Assembly (NCBI RefSeq): GCF_024169515.1
Contig: NZ_JAMKCQ010000001.1
Span: forward strand, 4,092,001-4,156,000
Origin: Erwinia aphidicola
GTDB taxonomy: Bacteria; Pseudomonadota; Gammaproteobacteria; Enterobacterales; Enterobacteriaceae
Direction: 5' to 3'
DNA: 64,000 nucleotides
A model generated the notes under the pieces. That model searched no databases. It was not told where the DNA came from and was given only the letters and a program-made list of their open reading frames with translations. The translations under genes and the position numbers were made by a program. Shown here piece after piece: positions 23,908 through 33,170 of the stretch. How positions within the stretch are numbered: the stretch's first letter is position 1; each line of letters begins with the position of its first letter.

Positions 23908-25023
23908 TTATTTTTTCCGCGTCAGCGTGATGCGCGTCAGCTCCGACGGGCGGCCCACGCGTACCGCCATTCCCGGCCACAGCGCCGTGCCGTTATTTAC
24001 ATACAGCTGCATGCCATCAACATCGTAAAGCCCGGAGACAAAGCCGCCGTTGGGTTTGGCAAACAGGCGGTCTAAGCCGACGATTAAACCACCGTGAGTA
24101 TGGCCTGACAGCTGAATATCGACCCCGTGTTTCGCATTTTCACGGGCGTTTTTTGGCTGGTGGTCGAGCAACACCACCGGCGCGTTGTCAGGGGCATCAG
24201 CCAGTGCTTTTGCCAGATTGGGGCCGTTAGCGCCCCGGCCCGGTGCAGAAGTATCGGGCAACCCGGCAATCACCAGGCTGGCGTTGCCGCGAGAAATGAC
24301 AGAATGACTGTTTAGCAGGGGCTTCAATCCTAAAGACGCCAGATGCCCGGTCCAGGCCTGCTGCTCGAAGAAATATTCGTGATTGCCGGTAATCGCCAAC
24401 ACGCCATCGGGCGCATGCAGATTGCGCAGCGGCTCCACGTCCTTAATGCGATTTTTCAACGTGCCGTCAATCACATCCCCGGTAACCACAATCAGGTCAA
24501 CATTCAGCTCCAGCGCACGCCTGACTAACGCGGCACTCCAGCTGGCGTTAAAAAGCGGGGTGATGTGCATATCGGTTAGCTGGAGCATTTGGTAACCCTC
24601 AAACTCCTGCGGTAAATCAGCAACCTGAATCGTCACATCCTTGAGAGGGGGAACGCGTATTGCCTGCTGCACGCCCCAGCTGGCCAGGCCGAATGCCAGC
24701 AGGGCAGCCAGGTAGCGCACGCCGGGAGCAATCTCCAACGGGTGGCGCAACAGCATCGCGACCAGCGCAACCACATCAATCAGGATCTGGGCGAGGGCGA
24801 GGAACAGCACCGCGCTGTAAACCCAGTTGAACAGGATTATGACTAATCTTGGCATCTCCGCAGAAAAGATGCTGCCAGAAGTGAAGCGGCCTATCAGCAG
24901 ATACTGTGAGGCAAGCAGCGCCAGCAGAGAAAGAGTGATTTTTAACGCCAGTGGCATGGAGAGTGGAATGATAAAACGGGCAATAACATACCAACTCGGT
25001 ATGCTGAAAATAAGGTGAAACAT
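23908..25023 (-). CDS. Membrane-anchored calcineurin-like metallophosphoesterase
   Basis: This 371-residue protein has four to five hydrophobic segments in the first ~130 residues, followed by a calcineurin-like phosphoesterase domain. The metal-binding blocks are complete: LTDMHITPLF, VTGDVIDG, ITGNHEYFF and LSGHTHGG. The layout matches YaeI/YkuE-type envelope phosphodiesterases. Substrate unknown. It lies upstream of the ASCH gene on the same strand and may be co-transcribed with it. Confidence 0.87.
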   Translation of the reverse strand: MFHLIFSIPSWYVIARFIIPLSMPLALKITLSLLALLASQYLLIGRFTSGSIFSAEMPRLVIILFNWVYSAVLFLALAQILIDVVALVAMLLRHPLEIAPGVRYLAALLAFGLASWGVQQAIRVPPLKDVTIQVADLPQEFEGYQMLQLTDMHITPLFNASWSAALVRRALELNVDLIVVTGDVIDGTLKNRIKDVEPLRNLHAPDGVLAITGNHEYFFEQQAWTGHLASLGLKPLLNSHSVISRGNASLVIAGLPDTSAPGRGANGPNLAKALADAPDNAPVVLLDHQPKNARENAKHGVDIQLSGHTHGGLIVGLDRLFAKPNGGFVSGLYDVDGMQLYVNNGTALWPGMAVRVGRPSELTRITLTRKK

Positions 25024-25158
25024 GGCGATTTTCCCTGTTAAACGCGGCGATTGTTAGCGCAGTAGCAAGATGAAAATGGATAAAGCTTTAATCAAGCAGA
25101 TTATCATACGGAGAAAATGCGCCGCGAAACACCCCAGATACTGGCCTGAATGTGCCTT

Positions 25159-25584
25159 TTAGCTCAGCCTGCGCCCGTTTTTATCGACAACTTTTTCCCC
25201 GTCTTCTTTACTGAATTCGCCGCGCTGAGCCGCTGGCAAAATGTCTAAAACTTTCTCTGAAGGGCGGCACAGCCGGGTTCCGAGCGCAGTGACAACGACA
25301 GGGCGGTTCATCAGGATCGGATGTGCCAGTATTGCGCTGATAAGCTCATCATCAGTGAAAGCGGCGTTCTCCAGATCCAGCTGCTGATAAGGCTCCGTGT
25401 TTTTGCGCAGCAGGTCGCGCACGGAAATTCCCATATCAGCAATTAGCTTAACCAGCTCGGCGCGGGTGGGCGGTGTTTCCAGATAGAGGATCACCGTCGG
25501 CTCCGTGCCGCTGTTGCGGATCATTTCAAGGGTATTGCGCGACGTCCCGCAGTCGGGATTATGATAAATAGTTACATGGCTCAT
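25159..25584 (-). CDS. arsC: Arsenate reductase, glutaredoxin-dependent
   Basis: This 141-residue ArsC of the E. coli type reduces arsenate to arsenite using glutathione and glutaredoxin. The catalytic Cys12 lies in HNPDCGTSRNT, and the arginines that hold arsenate are in LLRKN, NRPVVV and RLCRPSE. It is the third gene of a minus-strand arsR-arsB-arsC order. A strong hairpin lies between arsB and arsC. Confidence 0.96.
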   Translation of the reverse strand: MSHVTIYHNPDCGTSRNTLEMIRNSGTEPTVILYLETPPTRAELVKLIADMGISVRDLLRKNTEPYQQLDLENAAFTDDELISAILAHPILMNRPVVVTALGTRLCRPSEKVLDILPAAQRGEFSKEDGEKVVDKNGRRLS

Positions 25585-25614
25585 TTTGTCACTCTCATTT
25601 CTCTATTATTAAAA

Positions 25615-25636
25615 CCCCGGAATGGCTATTCCGGGG
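25615..25636 (-). terminator. Intercistronic hairpin between arsB and arsC
   Basis: CCCCGGAAT (25615-25623) pairs exactly with ATTCCGGGG (25628-25636) around a 4-base loop. On the transcribed minus strand it is followed by TTTTAATAATAG. It could be a partial terminator or an mRNA-processing/stabilising structure that lowers arsC expression relative to arsB. Confidence 0.6.
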
Positions 25637-25642
25637 CCGGGG

Positions 25643-26929
25643 TTAAACGATGGACAGCCGCAGCGCCAGAGCGCACAGCGTGACAAACAGCACCGGAATC
25701 GTCATCACGATGCCGGCACGGAAGTAGTATCCCCAGCTGACTGTGATGTTTTTCTGCGCTAAAACATGTAGCCACAGCAGCGTGGCAAGGCTGCCAATCG
25801 GGGTGATTTTTGGCCCTAAATCACTGCCGATTACATTGGCATAAATCATCGCTTGTTTAATCACTCCCGTGGCCTGGTTGCTTTCTATCGACAGCGCGCC
25901 AACCAGCACGGTCGGCATATTGTTCATCACGGAGGAGAGGAACGCCGTCAGGAAGCCGGTTCCGAGGGTTGCGGCCCACACTCCATGTTCAGCCAGCTGA
26001 TTCAGCAGGGAGGAGAGATACAGGGTCAGCCCGGCGTTGCGCAGGCCATAAACCACCAGGTACATGCCCAGTGAGAAGATAACGATCTGCCAGGGCGCGC
26101 CGCGCAGTACCTTAGCGGTATTGATCGCATGGCCTTTTTTTGCCACGGCAAACAGGATCAGTGCGCCAGCAGCGGCCACCAGACTGACCGGAACGCCAAG
26201 TGGCTCCAGTGCGAAGAAGCCGGCCAGCAGCAGAACCAGAACCAGCCAGCCTGCTTTAAACGTGCTGCTATCGCGAATGGCCTCTTTTGGCGCCTTTAGC
26301 AGCGAAATATCGTAAACCGCTGGGATCTCTTTACGGAAAAACAGGTGCAGCATGAGCAGCGTAGCCACGATAGCAGCCAGGTTAACCGGCACCATCACGG
26401 CGGCGTACTGGGTAAATCCAAGCTTGAAGAAGTCTGCCGAGACAATGTTAACCAGGTTCGAGACGATCAACGGCAGGCTGGCGGTATCGGCAATAAAACC
26501 GGCGGCCATCACAAAAGCCAGGGTTGCTGCCGGGCTGAAACCCAGCGCCAGCAGCATGGCAATCACGATGGGCGTCAGGATCAGTGCAGCACCATCATTG
26601 GCGAACAGCGCGGCCACCATCGCACCCAGCAGAATAATCCAGCTAAACAACTGGCGGCCACGGCCTTTGCCCCAGCGGGCAACGTGCAGGGCGGCCCATT
26701 CAAAGAAACCCGACTCATCCAGCAGCAGGCTGATGATGATCACCGCAATAAAGGTGGCCGTCGCATTCCAGACGATGTGCCAGACCACCGCAATATCAGC
26801 GAGATGAACAACCCCTGTGACCAGCGCCAGGCCTGCACCCAGCATGGCGCTCCAGCCAATACCCAGCCCTCTGGGTTGCCAGATAACCAGGGTTAGCGTC
26901 AGTAAAAATATTGCACTTGCCAGTAACAT
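25643..26929 (-). CDS. arsB: Arsenite efflux membrane protein ArsB
   Basis: This 428-residue inner-membrane arsenite/antimonite exporter is strongly similar to E. coli ArsB over its whole length ([82 protein letters not shown]). It works by proton exchange, since no arsA ATPase gene is present. The start at 26929 (MLLASAIF) matches the E. coli start and has GGGA at proper spacing; two in-frame upstream alternatives exist (ATG 26932, GTG 26941). Confidence 0.96.
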   Translation of the reverse strand: MLLASAIFLLTLTLVIWQPRGLGIGWSAMLGAGLALVTGVVHLADIAVVWHIVWNATATFIAVIIISLLLDESGFFEWAALHVARWGKGRGRQLFSWIILLGAMVAALFANDGAALILTPIVIAMLLALGFSPAATLAFVMAAGFIADTASLPLIVSNLVNIVSADFFKLGFTQYAAVMVPVNLAAIVATLLMLHLFFRKEIPAVYDISLLKAPKEAIRDSSTFKAGWLVLVLLLAGFFALEPLGVPVSLVAAAGALILFAVAKKGHAINTAKVLRGAPWQIVIFSLGMYLVVYGLRNAGLTLYLSSLLNQLAEHGVWAATLGTGFLTAFLSSVMNNMPTVLVGALSIESNQATGVIKQAMIYANVIGSDLGPKITPIGSLATLLWLHVLAQKNITVSWGYYFRAGIVMTIPVLFVTLCALALRLSIV

Positions 26930-26974
26930 CATAATTCCCACTCACATTCATTTAAATGTATGTATGCTGCATGC

Positions 26975-27295
26975 TCAACAGGAGGCTTCCGCCGCCTGTC
27001 TGAGTTTTTCTCGTATGTGCTCGCGTTCGCAATTCCACGCAGAATCGATAATGGCTGCCGCCCAGGCGGGCATGTGCGGCGACAAACGGTAGTGCACCCA
27101 TTTGCCTTCACGGCGATCGGTTACCAGCTCCGCCTCACGCAATAGCGCCATATGGCGCGATATTTTCGGCTGCGACTCTGCGGTTACGGCACAGATATCG
27201 CAGACGCAAAGCTCGCCGGACTCGCGCAGCAGCATCACCACCGTCGAGCGTGTTTCATCAGCAAGCAGTTTAAAAAGTTGTAGCGGGTGCAGCAT
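26975..27295 (-). CDS. arsR: Arsenical resistance repressor ArsR
   Basis: This 106-residue ArsR/SmtB winged-helix repressor starts MLHPLQLFKLLADETR, as in E. coli. The arsenite-sensing cysteines are in ELCVCDIC and the recognition helix reads QPKISRHMALLREA. GAGG precedes the ATG at 27295, so upstream in-frame starts (up to 27325) were not chosen. It is the first gene of arsRBC and is divergent from arsH, with the presumed operator between them. Confidence 0.94.
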   Translation of the reverse strand: MLHPLQLFKLLADETRSTVVMLLRESGELCVCDICAVTAESQPKISRHMALLREAELVTDRREGKWVHYRLSPHMPAWAAAIIDSAWNCEREHIREKLRQAAEASC

Positions 27296-27313
27296 GGCTA
27301 ACCTCGATAGCAT

Positions 27314-27344
27314 TTGACAATACATATGCTAATTCATATATGAT
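27314..27344 (+). promoter_or_regulatory. Divergent ars promoter/operator region
   Basis: A consensus-like TTGACA (27314-27319) is followed after 17 bases by TATATG (27337-27342), or after 19 bases by TATGAT (27339-27344), facing arsH. The overlapping ACATATG...ATTCATATATGAT stretch is an AT-rich imperfect dyad that resembles the CATATATG part of the E. coli ArsR operator. Repression of both arsRBC and arsH from this site by ArsR is inferred. Confidence 0.6.
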
Positions 27345-27379
27345 AAATTGCAAAGCGCCGTTTCTTTCAAGGAGTCCTT

Positions 27380-28084
27380 ATGCAGCACTTACCCGCAGTC
27401 GAACAGGCATGTTTTGATGATGCGATTTCCCGCAAACTACTTAGCGAAGGGCAAATCCCACCGCGCATTCTTATCCTGTATGGTTCCACGCGGCAGCGTT
27501 CCTACAGTCGTTATGCCGCCGAAGAGGCAGGGCGCCTGTTAGAGCAAATGGGCGCAGAAGTGAAAATTTTTAATCCCTCTGGACTGCCACTGCCCGATGA
27601 TGCGCCCGATACGCATCCAAAAGTGCTGGAACTACGCGCGCTGGTAAGGTGGTGTGATGGCATGGTCTGGAGCTCGCCCGAAAGACACGGGGCGATGAGT
27701 TCAGTGATGAAGGCGCAGATAGACTGGATCCCACTCAGTGAAGGTGCAGTTCGTCCTTCGCAGGGGAAAACCCTGGCGGTGATGCAGGTGAGCGGCGGGT
27801 CACAGTCCTTCAACACGGTTAATCAGATGCGGATACTGGGCCGCTGGATGCGGATGTTCACCATCCCAAACCAGTCATCGGTGCCCAAGGCATGGCAGGA
27901 ATTCGATGAAGAAGGGCGGATGAAACCCTCAGCGTGGTACGACCGGATTGTCGATGTAGCCGAAGAGCTGTTCAAGATCACCTTAATTCTTAAGTCGCAT
28001 ACCCCTTACCTTGCCGACCGCTACAGCGAAAGGAAAGAGAGCCATCAGGAATTGTCCAGTCGGGTAAATCAGCACAAAATTTGA
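27380..28084 (+). CDS. arsH: Organoarsenical oxidase / NADPH-FMN oxidoreductase ArsH
   Basis: This 234-residue flavodoxin-like protein has the FMN-phosphate loop [11 protein letters not shown] and the blocks [46 protein letters not shown] and [13 protein letters not shown], diagnostic of ArsH. ArsH oxidises trivalent methylated or aromatic arsenicals to less toxic pentavalent forms and reduces quinones with NADPH. AAGGAG lies before the ATG. It is divergent from arsRBC, completing an arsenic resistance locus. Confidence 0.95.
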   Translation: MQHLPAVEQACFDDAISRKLLSEGQIPPRILILYGSTRQRSYSRYAAEEAGRLLEQMGAEVKIFNPSGLPLPDDAPDTHPKVLELRALVRWCDGMVWSSPERHGAMSSVMKAQIDWIPLSEGAVRPSQGKTLAVMQVSGGSQSFNTVNQMRILGRWMRMFTIPNQSSVPKAWQEFDEEGRMKPSAWYDRIVDVAEELFKITLILKSHTPYLADRYSERKESHQELSSRVNQHKI

Positions 28085-28263
28085 TTAAAAGCCGCGATGT
28101 ACTGACCTAAGGGCACAACATTGTGCACCTCAATTAAGACGCCGCGATGGATTTTAATTCTGTCGGGCTGAAAGTGCGTGATATTGTTATCTATTCACGT
28201 TGGTGCGGGGCGGTGGTACAGCTCGCGCTGTCGTCATGATAAATCACGTTGTCTGGAGGAAAG

Positions 28264-28773
28264 ATGGAATTGGAAACTGCAAGGCTGCGTCTGGAGCCAT
28301 ACCAACACGCTCATTTTGATGGCCTGCGCGAGATGGAAAAAGATCCGGAAATGATGCGCTATATTAGTCCTGGCGAGGTGAGGACAGCGGAAGAAACGCG
28401 TGAAAGCATCGAACGGGTGATGCTGCGCTGGCAACAGCGTGGCTTCTCGTGGTGGGCACTCATGGAGAAGGAGTCAGGGGCGCTGGTCGGTGCCGCCTGT
28501 CTCCAGCATTTAGCCAATGAGGACGACGCACCGCTGGAGCTCGGCTGGCGCCTTAACGCCAGTTATCATGGCAAAGGGTACGCGACGGAAGCGGCGCAGG
28601 CGATTGTGAAATTCGCGGTTGAGCAGGTCGGCGCGCGCTATCTGGTTGCGGTGGCGCATCCGGATAACAGTGCCTCACATCGGGTGATGCAGCGCCTCGG
28701 CATGACATACAAAGGCATTGAGCAGCACTACGATACGCAGTGCGTGGTGTATGAGATGCACGTTGGTGAATAA
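28264..28773 (+). CDS. GNAT-family N-acetyltransferase (RimJ/RimL-like)
   Basis: This 169-residue protein has a RimJ-type start (MELETARLRLEPYQHAHFDGL), the acetyl-CoA loop in GWRLNASYHGKGYATEAAQAIV and the late NSASHRVMQRLGMTYKG motif. The family acetylates protein N-termini, amino acids or small amines; the substrate is not assigned. The ATG at 28264 has an optimal GGAGGAAAG upstream. It stands alone between arsH and the sucrose genes. Confidence 0.86.
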   Translation: MELETARLRLEPYQHAHFDGLREMEKDPEMMRYISPGEVRTAEETRESIERVMLRWQQRGFSWWALMEKESGALVGAACLQHLANEDDAPLELGWRLNASYHGKGYATEAAQAIVKFAVEQVGARYLVAVAHPDNSASHRVMQRLGMTYKGIEQHYDTQCVVYEMHVGE

Positions 28774-28910
28774 CATCAAGCAAATCGCCTCAGCCAGGCT
28801 GTCTTATCGCTATTTTGCACGACCGCTGGCAGGATGACTGGATATTTGGGCTGCTGAAGGATGAATTCAGCTGAGAAGAGATCTGCGAATAAAATTACGC
28901 GGCCATATTT

Positions 28911-28940
28911 CAGAAAAAATAATGCCAGTCTGAGACTGGC
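28911..28940 (-). terminator. Intrinsic terminator of the csc operon
   Basis: GCCAGTCT (28924-28931) and AGACTGGC (28933-28940) form a perfect stem. On the minus strand it is followed by an A/T tract ending in six Ts. It lies 46 bases after the cscA stop codon in the correct orientation. Confidence 0.8.
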
Positions 28941-28986
28941 GAAAATAAATGTAAAAAATACAACTGTGCGATTATATCCGGTGGAA

Positions 28987-30423
28987 TTATTTATCCAGCG
29001 GCCAGTATCCGGCTTCTTTTAAGGCAGCGGTTCCATTATTTGCAAACAGCACTATTTCACGCTCTCCTGGCTGCGGATAAATTCGGCTGCTTAAACAGGC
29101 TTCGCCTTCATTGACAAAGAGTTCCACGGATGAACGATCAATGAATATTCGCAGCGAAAGGATATCATCCTCTGGCACGGGAATGCTGCGCGTTCCCACA
29201 AGCGAGAAATCAGGGTAGCTTCGTTCTAACACTAAGCGCTGGGCCTGATTATCAACGTAAATACGCAGCCCAACTCCCAGCATCATGCCATATTGTTCTG
29301 CCTGCGACCTGCTACGCTCCCACTCCAGTAATAACTCCACGGCTTCCGCATCGCCCGCGACAAACATTCTCTGATTGCTCAGGTAATGAGCAGGAACAGG
29401 AAAATAACTGCCTCGCAAGGCGGTCACTTCTTCGATGGGTTTCATCATAATGCGATTATTATCACCTAAACTCAGTTCGCGCGGCAGGGAGAGCATACCA
29501 GCCCAACCATCCTGCTGCTCCGGCATCGGTGATTCCCACATATCCAGCCAGCCAATAACGATTCTGCGCCCATCCGGACTGAGAAACGTTTGCGGGGCAT
29601 AAAAATCGTGACCGTTGTCCATTTCAATAAATTGCCCGTCGTGGCTGAACGCCTGACCTGGCTGCCACTCTCCCAGTAAATATCCACTCTGGAAGAGGTT
29701 ACGGTTTTGATAGCCTTGTGCCACCATTCCTTGTGGAGAGAACATCAGCACACGCTGGCCGTTCAGAGTAAAGAAATCAGGGCATTCCCACATATAGCCT
29801 ATCCCATCTTCAGATTCGGCCAGAATACCTTCGTCATGCCATTTATGAAGGTCCGTGGAACGGTACAGGCGAACCTGGCCGGTTTCCGCCACGCGTGAAC
29901 CGACAACCATGTACCAGTATTCACCCTCACGCCATACTTTCGGGTCGCGGAAATGATGCAGTCCTGGAGGGGTATCAATCACCATTCCTTGACGCTCGAA
30001 ATGAATTCCGTCACGACTGGTTGCCAGACATTGCACCTGATACAAATTGTCATCACTTTCAGGCGAACCGTGAAATTTATGACCGGTGTAAATCAGTGCC
30101 AGCGTATCTCCGTCCACCACTGCGGAACCGGAAAAACAGCCGTCTTTATCTGCCGGCCCTTCCGGTGCCAGTGCCACAGGCAGATGTTCCCAGTGAACCA
30201 AATCTTTACTGCGGGCATGCCCCCAGTGCATGGGGCCCCATTTCGTTGAATAGGGGTGATGTTGATAAAAGGCATGATACCAGCCGTCGAACCAGACCAG
30301 CCCGTTAGGATCGTTCATCCAGCCGGCTCGTGCGGCAAGGTGATAGCGTGGATACCAGCGGCGGTTAATTCCGGCTTGTGCTTCTTCAAGCGTCTCTTCA
30401 GCCTGTTTTAATAAAGATGTCAT
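28987..30423 (-). CDS. cscA: Sucrose hydrolase (invertase), GH32
   Basis: This 478-residue GH32 enzyme has the nucleophile Asp38 in WMNDPNG, the FRDPKVW motif and the acid/base Glu in WECPDF, with a C-terminal beta-sandwich. It is very similar to E. coli CscA throughout (YHAFYQHHP, GPMHWGHA, DKDGCFSGSAV, MWESPMP). CscA splits imported, unphosphorylated sucrose into glucose and fructose in the cytoplasm. It lies 18 bases behind cscB on the same strand. GGGAGAAAG precedes the ATG. Confidence 0.94.
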   Translation of the reverse strand: MTSLLKQAEETLEEAQAGINRRWYPRYHLAARAGWMNDPNGLVWFDGWYHAFYQHHPYSTKWGPMHWGHARSKDLVHWEHLPVALAPEGPADKDGCFSGSAVVDGDTLALIYTGHKFHGSPESDDNLYQVQCLATSRDGIHFERQGMVIDTPPGLHHFRDPKVWREGEYWYMVVGSRVAETGQVRLYRSTDLHKWHDEGILAESEDGIGYMWECPDFFTLNGQRVLMFSPQGMVAQGYQNRNLFQSGYLLGEWQPGQAFSHDGQFIEMDNGHDFYAPQTFLSPDGRRIVIGWLDMWESPMPEQQDGWAGMLSLPRELSLGDNNRIMMKPIEEVTALRGSYFPVPAHYLSNQRMFVAGDAEAVELLLEWERSRSQAEQYGMMLGVGLRIYVDNQAQRLVLERSYPDFSLVGTRSIPVPEDDILSLRIFIDRSSVELFVNEGEACLSSRIYPQPGEREIVLFANNGTAALKEAGYWPLDK

Positions 30424-30441
30424 TATGCTTTCTCCCGAAAA

Positions 30442-31680
30442 TTACACAGCATCTTGCTGTAAAAAGGGGTGTTCAGTTGTGGGTTTATTTGGGCGCAAAA
30501 GGAAGATGGAAATAAACGTGGTGCAGAACACCATAATGCCCATTATCAGATAGGATTGAGCGAATCCAAATTTTTCGTAGCTGAAACCCGCCAGCGGCGA
30601 TAACACGGTGCCAATAACTGAACTGGTACAGGCAAAACCCACCAGATAAATCGTGGAAGACAAACGCTTGTCGAAGTTGAGGCTGTTATATTTGAAAATG
30701 GCAACCAACAGTATCGGCAATTCCAGGGCATGTAGCAGTTTGGTAATCGAAATGAGCAGAGGCCCCTCAACCAGGCCGGAGGCGATCATACGCAGAGCCA
30801 TCACCATACCGGCGAATATCAGACCATTTTTGGCGCCAATTTTGTTAACCAGCCACGGTGCGCAGAACATGCCTGCCGCTTCCAGAAATACCTGAAATGA
30901 ATTTAAATAACCAAACATAGCGTTCCCTTCCCGCAAGGTAGGAAACTGTGAGGAAAAATAAACCGGGAATTGCTGGTCGTATACACCGTAAATACAGGTT
31001 CCAATCACAAAGAAAATAAGTGCCCAGAAACGCGGTAGCGTTAGCAGCCGGATAGCATCTTCCAGAGAAACCTTTTTAGCCCCAATCTCCAGCTTTTCCA
31101 TGCTCGCCGGTGCCGCAATTTTTAATCGGGCCAACATGAAGAAGAAAACCAGGCCAGAGCATGACGCCACCAGGAAATTAAGATTGGGGTTAATGTTAAA
31201 CAGCAGTCCGGCGAAAAACGTGGCAACGGCCCAACCAAGAGAGCCCCACATGCGGGCCCGTCCAAATTCAAAAGTACTCTGACGCGCAACGCGCTCGGTA
31301 TAGGATTCCAGCACGCCTATACCACCATTAAACGTCAGACCAACAAACAGGCCACCAAAAACACTTCCCAGCAGAATATTGAGATTGAGCAAATAGCTAA
31401 AGAAGAGATACGCAGGGCCGGAGAGGATCAGCAGTGCGGCCATAAACCACAGCAGATTTTTGCGCAGACCAAGACGATCCTGAATGAAGCCGTAAAAGAC
31501 CTGAGCGAAAAGGGCTGACACGGATAAGACGGAAAAGATAATACCCGTCTCGGAGGCTTTTAACCCCACTTCCTGGTGGAGCCAGATAGAAAGAAGGGAG
31601 CTGGACGAAGACCATGTGACAAAGAAAAAGAACAGCAGGGCGCTGAGCAGCATATAGCTGCGGGAAGGCTTTTTTTTCAT
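30442..31680 (-). CDS. cscB: Sucrose/oligosaccharide:H+ symporter, LacY family
   Basis: This 412-residue, twelve-helix MFS protein of the oligosaccharide:H+ symporter (LacY/RafB/CscB) family carries FYGFIQDRLGLRKNLLW, FEFGRARMWGSLGWAVATFFAGLLF, MFGYLNSFQVFLEAAGMF and KLLHALELPILLVAIFKY. Position between cscA and cscR makes sucrose the likely substrate; sequence alone would also allow other oligosaccharides. The start at 31680 (MKKKPSRSYM) matches the family. A longer reading to 31827 would run through the operators and is rejected. Confidence 0.9.
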   Translation of the reverse strand: MKKKPSRSYMLLSALLFFFFVTWSSSSSLLSIWLHQEVGLKASETGIIFSVLSVSALFAQVFYGFIQDRLGLRKNLLWFMAALLILSGPAYLFFSYLLNLNILLGSVFGGLFVGLTFNGGIGVLESYTERVARQSTFEFGRARMWGSLGWAVATFFAGLLFNINPNLNFLVASCSGLVFFFMLARLKIAAPASMEKLEIGAKKVSLEDAIRLLTLPRFWALIFFVIGTCIYGVYDQQFPVYFSSQFPTLREGNAMFGYLNSFQVFLEAAGMFCAPWLVNKIGAKNGLIFAGMVMALRMIASGLVEGPLLISITKLLHALELPILLVAIFKYNSLNFDKRLSSTIYLVGFACTSSVIGTVLSPLAGFSYEKFGFAQSYLIMGIMVFCTTFISIFLLRPNKPTTEHPFLQQDAV

Positions 31681-31714
31681 CTGAGCAATCTCATAGCGAT
31701 TTATATGCGCACAT

Positions 31715-31792
31715 GGTAACGTTAACATTATACGCAGACACCGAGTTTTATGGCAATATCCGATGTTAATCACAAAAGTTAACGTTAACATT
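31715..31792. promoter_or_regulatory. Paired CscR-type operators, 63 bp apart
   Basis: A perfect palindrome, GTTAACGTTAAC, lies at 31778-31789. A second copy with one mismatch (GGTAACGTTAAC) is at 31715-31726. Both are followed by ATT. Their centres are exactly 63 bp apart, close to six helical turns. They sit in the cscB upstream region, between divergent cscB and cscR. This is the expected form of a LacI-family operator pair; assignment to CscR is inferred. Confidence 0.75.
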
Positions 31793-31797
31793 GGCGT

Positions 31798-31813
31798 TGT
31801 GAGATCTGTATCA
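31798..31813. promoter_or_regulatory. Possible CRP site in the csc control region
   Basis: TGTGA (31798-31802) is followed after six bases by TATCA (31809-31813). The left half is perfect and the right half matches three of five positions of TCACA. The location, just upstream of the operators, fits catabolite control of sucrose genes. Confidence 0.4.
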
Positions 31814-31945
31814 AATTTCTTTGCCAAATTCCCAAAATATCAGGCTCAAAGCTTAGAATAGTGGGTTCAACTCTATGGATAACTTGATAGCGGCTGTTCG
31901 CTTGCAGCGCGATGATGTATCCGGGTTTTCGCAAAATGGAAGATT

Positions 31946-32953
31946 ATGGCGTCTTTGAAAGATGTGGCCAGAATGGCCAATGTATCGTTAATGACAGTTT
32001 CGCGGGCGCTTAATTACCCTGAACGCGTGAAGCCCGAGACGCTTGCACGCGTGCAGGAAGCGATTCTGCATTTGAACTACGTACCCGACTTGTCGGCAAA
32101 ACAGATCCGCAGTGTGGGGACTAAAAACAAGACGATCGGCGTACTGGCGTTGGATACGGTAACCACACCTTTTTCCGTCGAAATCACGCTGTCAATCGAG
32201 GAGACCGCGCGCGCACACGGCTGGAAAAGCTTCGTGGTTAACATGTTCTCTGATGATAATCCGGACGAAATTGTCGATCTGCTGCTTGCTCATCGGCCCG
32301 GTGGCATCATTTTCACTACCATGGGACTGCGTGAAGTACGTATACCGCCCAAGCTGCTGACACATCCCTGTGTTCTGGCAAATTGCGAAAATAAAGACGA
32401 GCCCGTTGCCTGTTACATACCCGATGACGAGAAGGGCCAGTACACTGCAGTTAGAGCCTTGTTGGCGGCAGGATATCGTCGGCCTATCTGTCTGCATTTA
32501 CCCGCCAACCACCTGGCGACGTCCCGTCGCCAAAAGGGAATGGAGCGCGCCTGTCTTGAGGCAGGCATCGATCCCGATACGCTGGATCATTGCTATATGC
32601 AACCTGGCGATGAGCACTACCGTGACATTCCCGACGTTCTTCTGGCTCACATTTATCAGGGGATACCTCAGTTTGATTCAGTTATTTGCGGGAATGACCG
32701 CATTGCATTCATGGTGTATCAGACGCTTTTGGCTAAAGGAATTCGTATCCCGCAGGATATCGGGGTTATTGGTTACGATAATCATGTAGGTATTGGCAAC
32801 CTTTTTTTACCGCCGTTATCTACGGTACAGTTACCGCATTACGAAATTGGTCGACTTAGTACGTTGCATATTATTAACGGTGATGACAGCAAGGCGAGGG
32901 TACTGGTGGATAGTCCCTGGTTGTCTCGCGAGTCATTTAGTCTCTGCACCTGA
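31946..32953 (+). CDS. cscR: Sucrose operon repressor, LacI family
   Basis: This 335-residue LacI/GalR repressor has a helix-turn-helix and hinge (MASLKDVARMANVSLMTVSRALNYPERV, LNYVPDLSAKQIRSVG) and a periplasmic-binding-protein-like effector domain. It is strikingly similar to E. coli CscR (TTPFSVEITLSIEETA, TTMGLR, YIPDDEKGQY, ICGNDRIAF, FLPPLSTVQLPH). It is divergent from cscBA and probably binds the paired palindromes between them, releasing with sucrose or fructose as inducer. Confidence 0.93.
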   Translation: MASLKDVARMANVSLMTVSRALNYPERVKPETLARVQEAILHLNYVPDLSAKQIRSVGTKNKTIGVLALDTVTTPFSVEITLSIEETARAHGWKSFVVNMFSDDNPDEIVDLLLAHRPGGIIFTTMGLREVRIPPKLLTHPCVLANCENKDEPVACYIPDDEKGQYTAVRALLAAGYRRPICLHLPANHLATSRRQKGMERACLEAGIDPDTLDHCYMQPGDEHYRDIPDVLLAHIYQGIPQFDSVICGNDRIAFMVYQTLLAKGIRIPQDIGVIGYDNHVGIGNLFLPPLSTVQLPHYEIGRLSTLHIINGDDSKARVLVDSPWLSRESFSLCT

Positions 32954-33170
32954 CGTTCAGTCAGCCCGAATGGTGAAGCATCATCACAACGTCAATAACG
33001 ACCTTCAAACCAGTCATGGTGAGAGCCGTCGATTTGAATGAATTTCCCGGTTTGCCGCGTTTTAAGCGGGCAAGCACACCATCTGTCAAAGCTAAGTTCA
33101 GATGTCCGGGTTAGGGCAAAGTTAAAATGTCCGCTCTGTGCCAGGAGCGGAATTTAATGTTTTACGGTAA

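Noticed and set aside
28111-28129. Dyad GGCACAACATTGTGC after arsH
   Set aside because: No T-run follows and the loop is only two bases; terminator function is not supported.
28820-28877. A short frame reading ILHDRWQDDWIFGLLKDEFS downstream of the acetyltransferase gene
   Set aside because: It could be the relic of a lost gene, but it is too short and matches nothing I recognise.
10396-30932. KOPS-like octamers: GGGGAGGG (10396-10403) and GGGAAGGG (16798-16805) pointing to dif, CCCTTCCC (30925-30932) pointing away
   Set aside because: Two correct and one wrong orientation in 34 kb is not evidence of polarity; a whole-genome count is needed.
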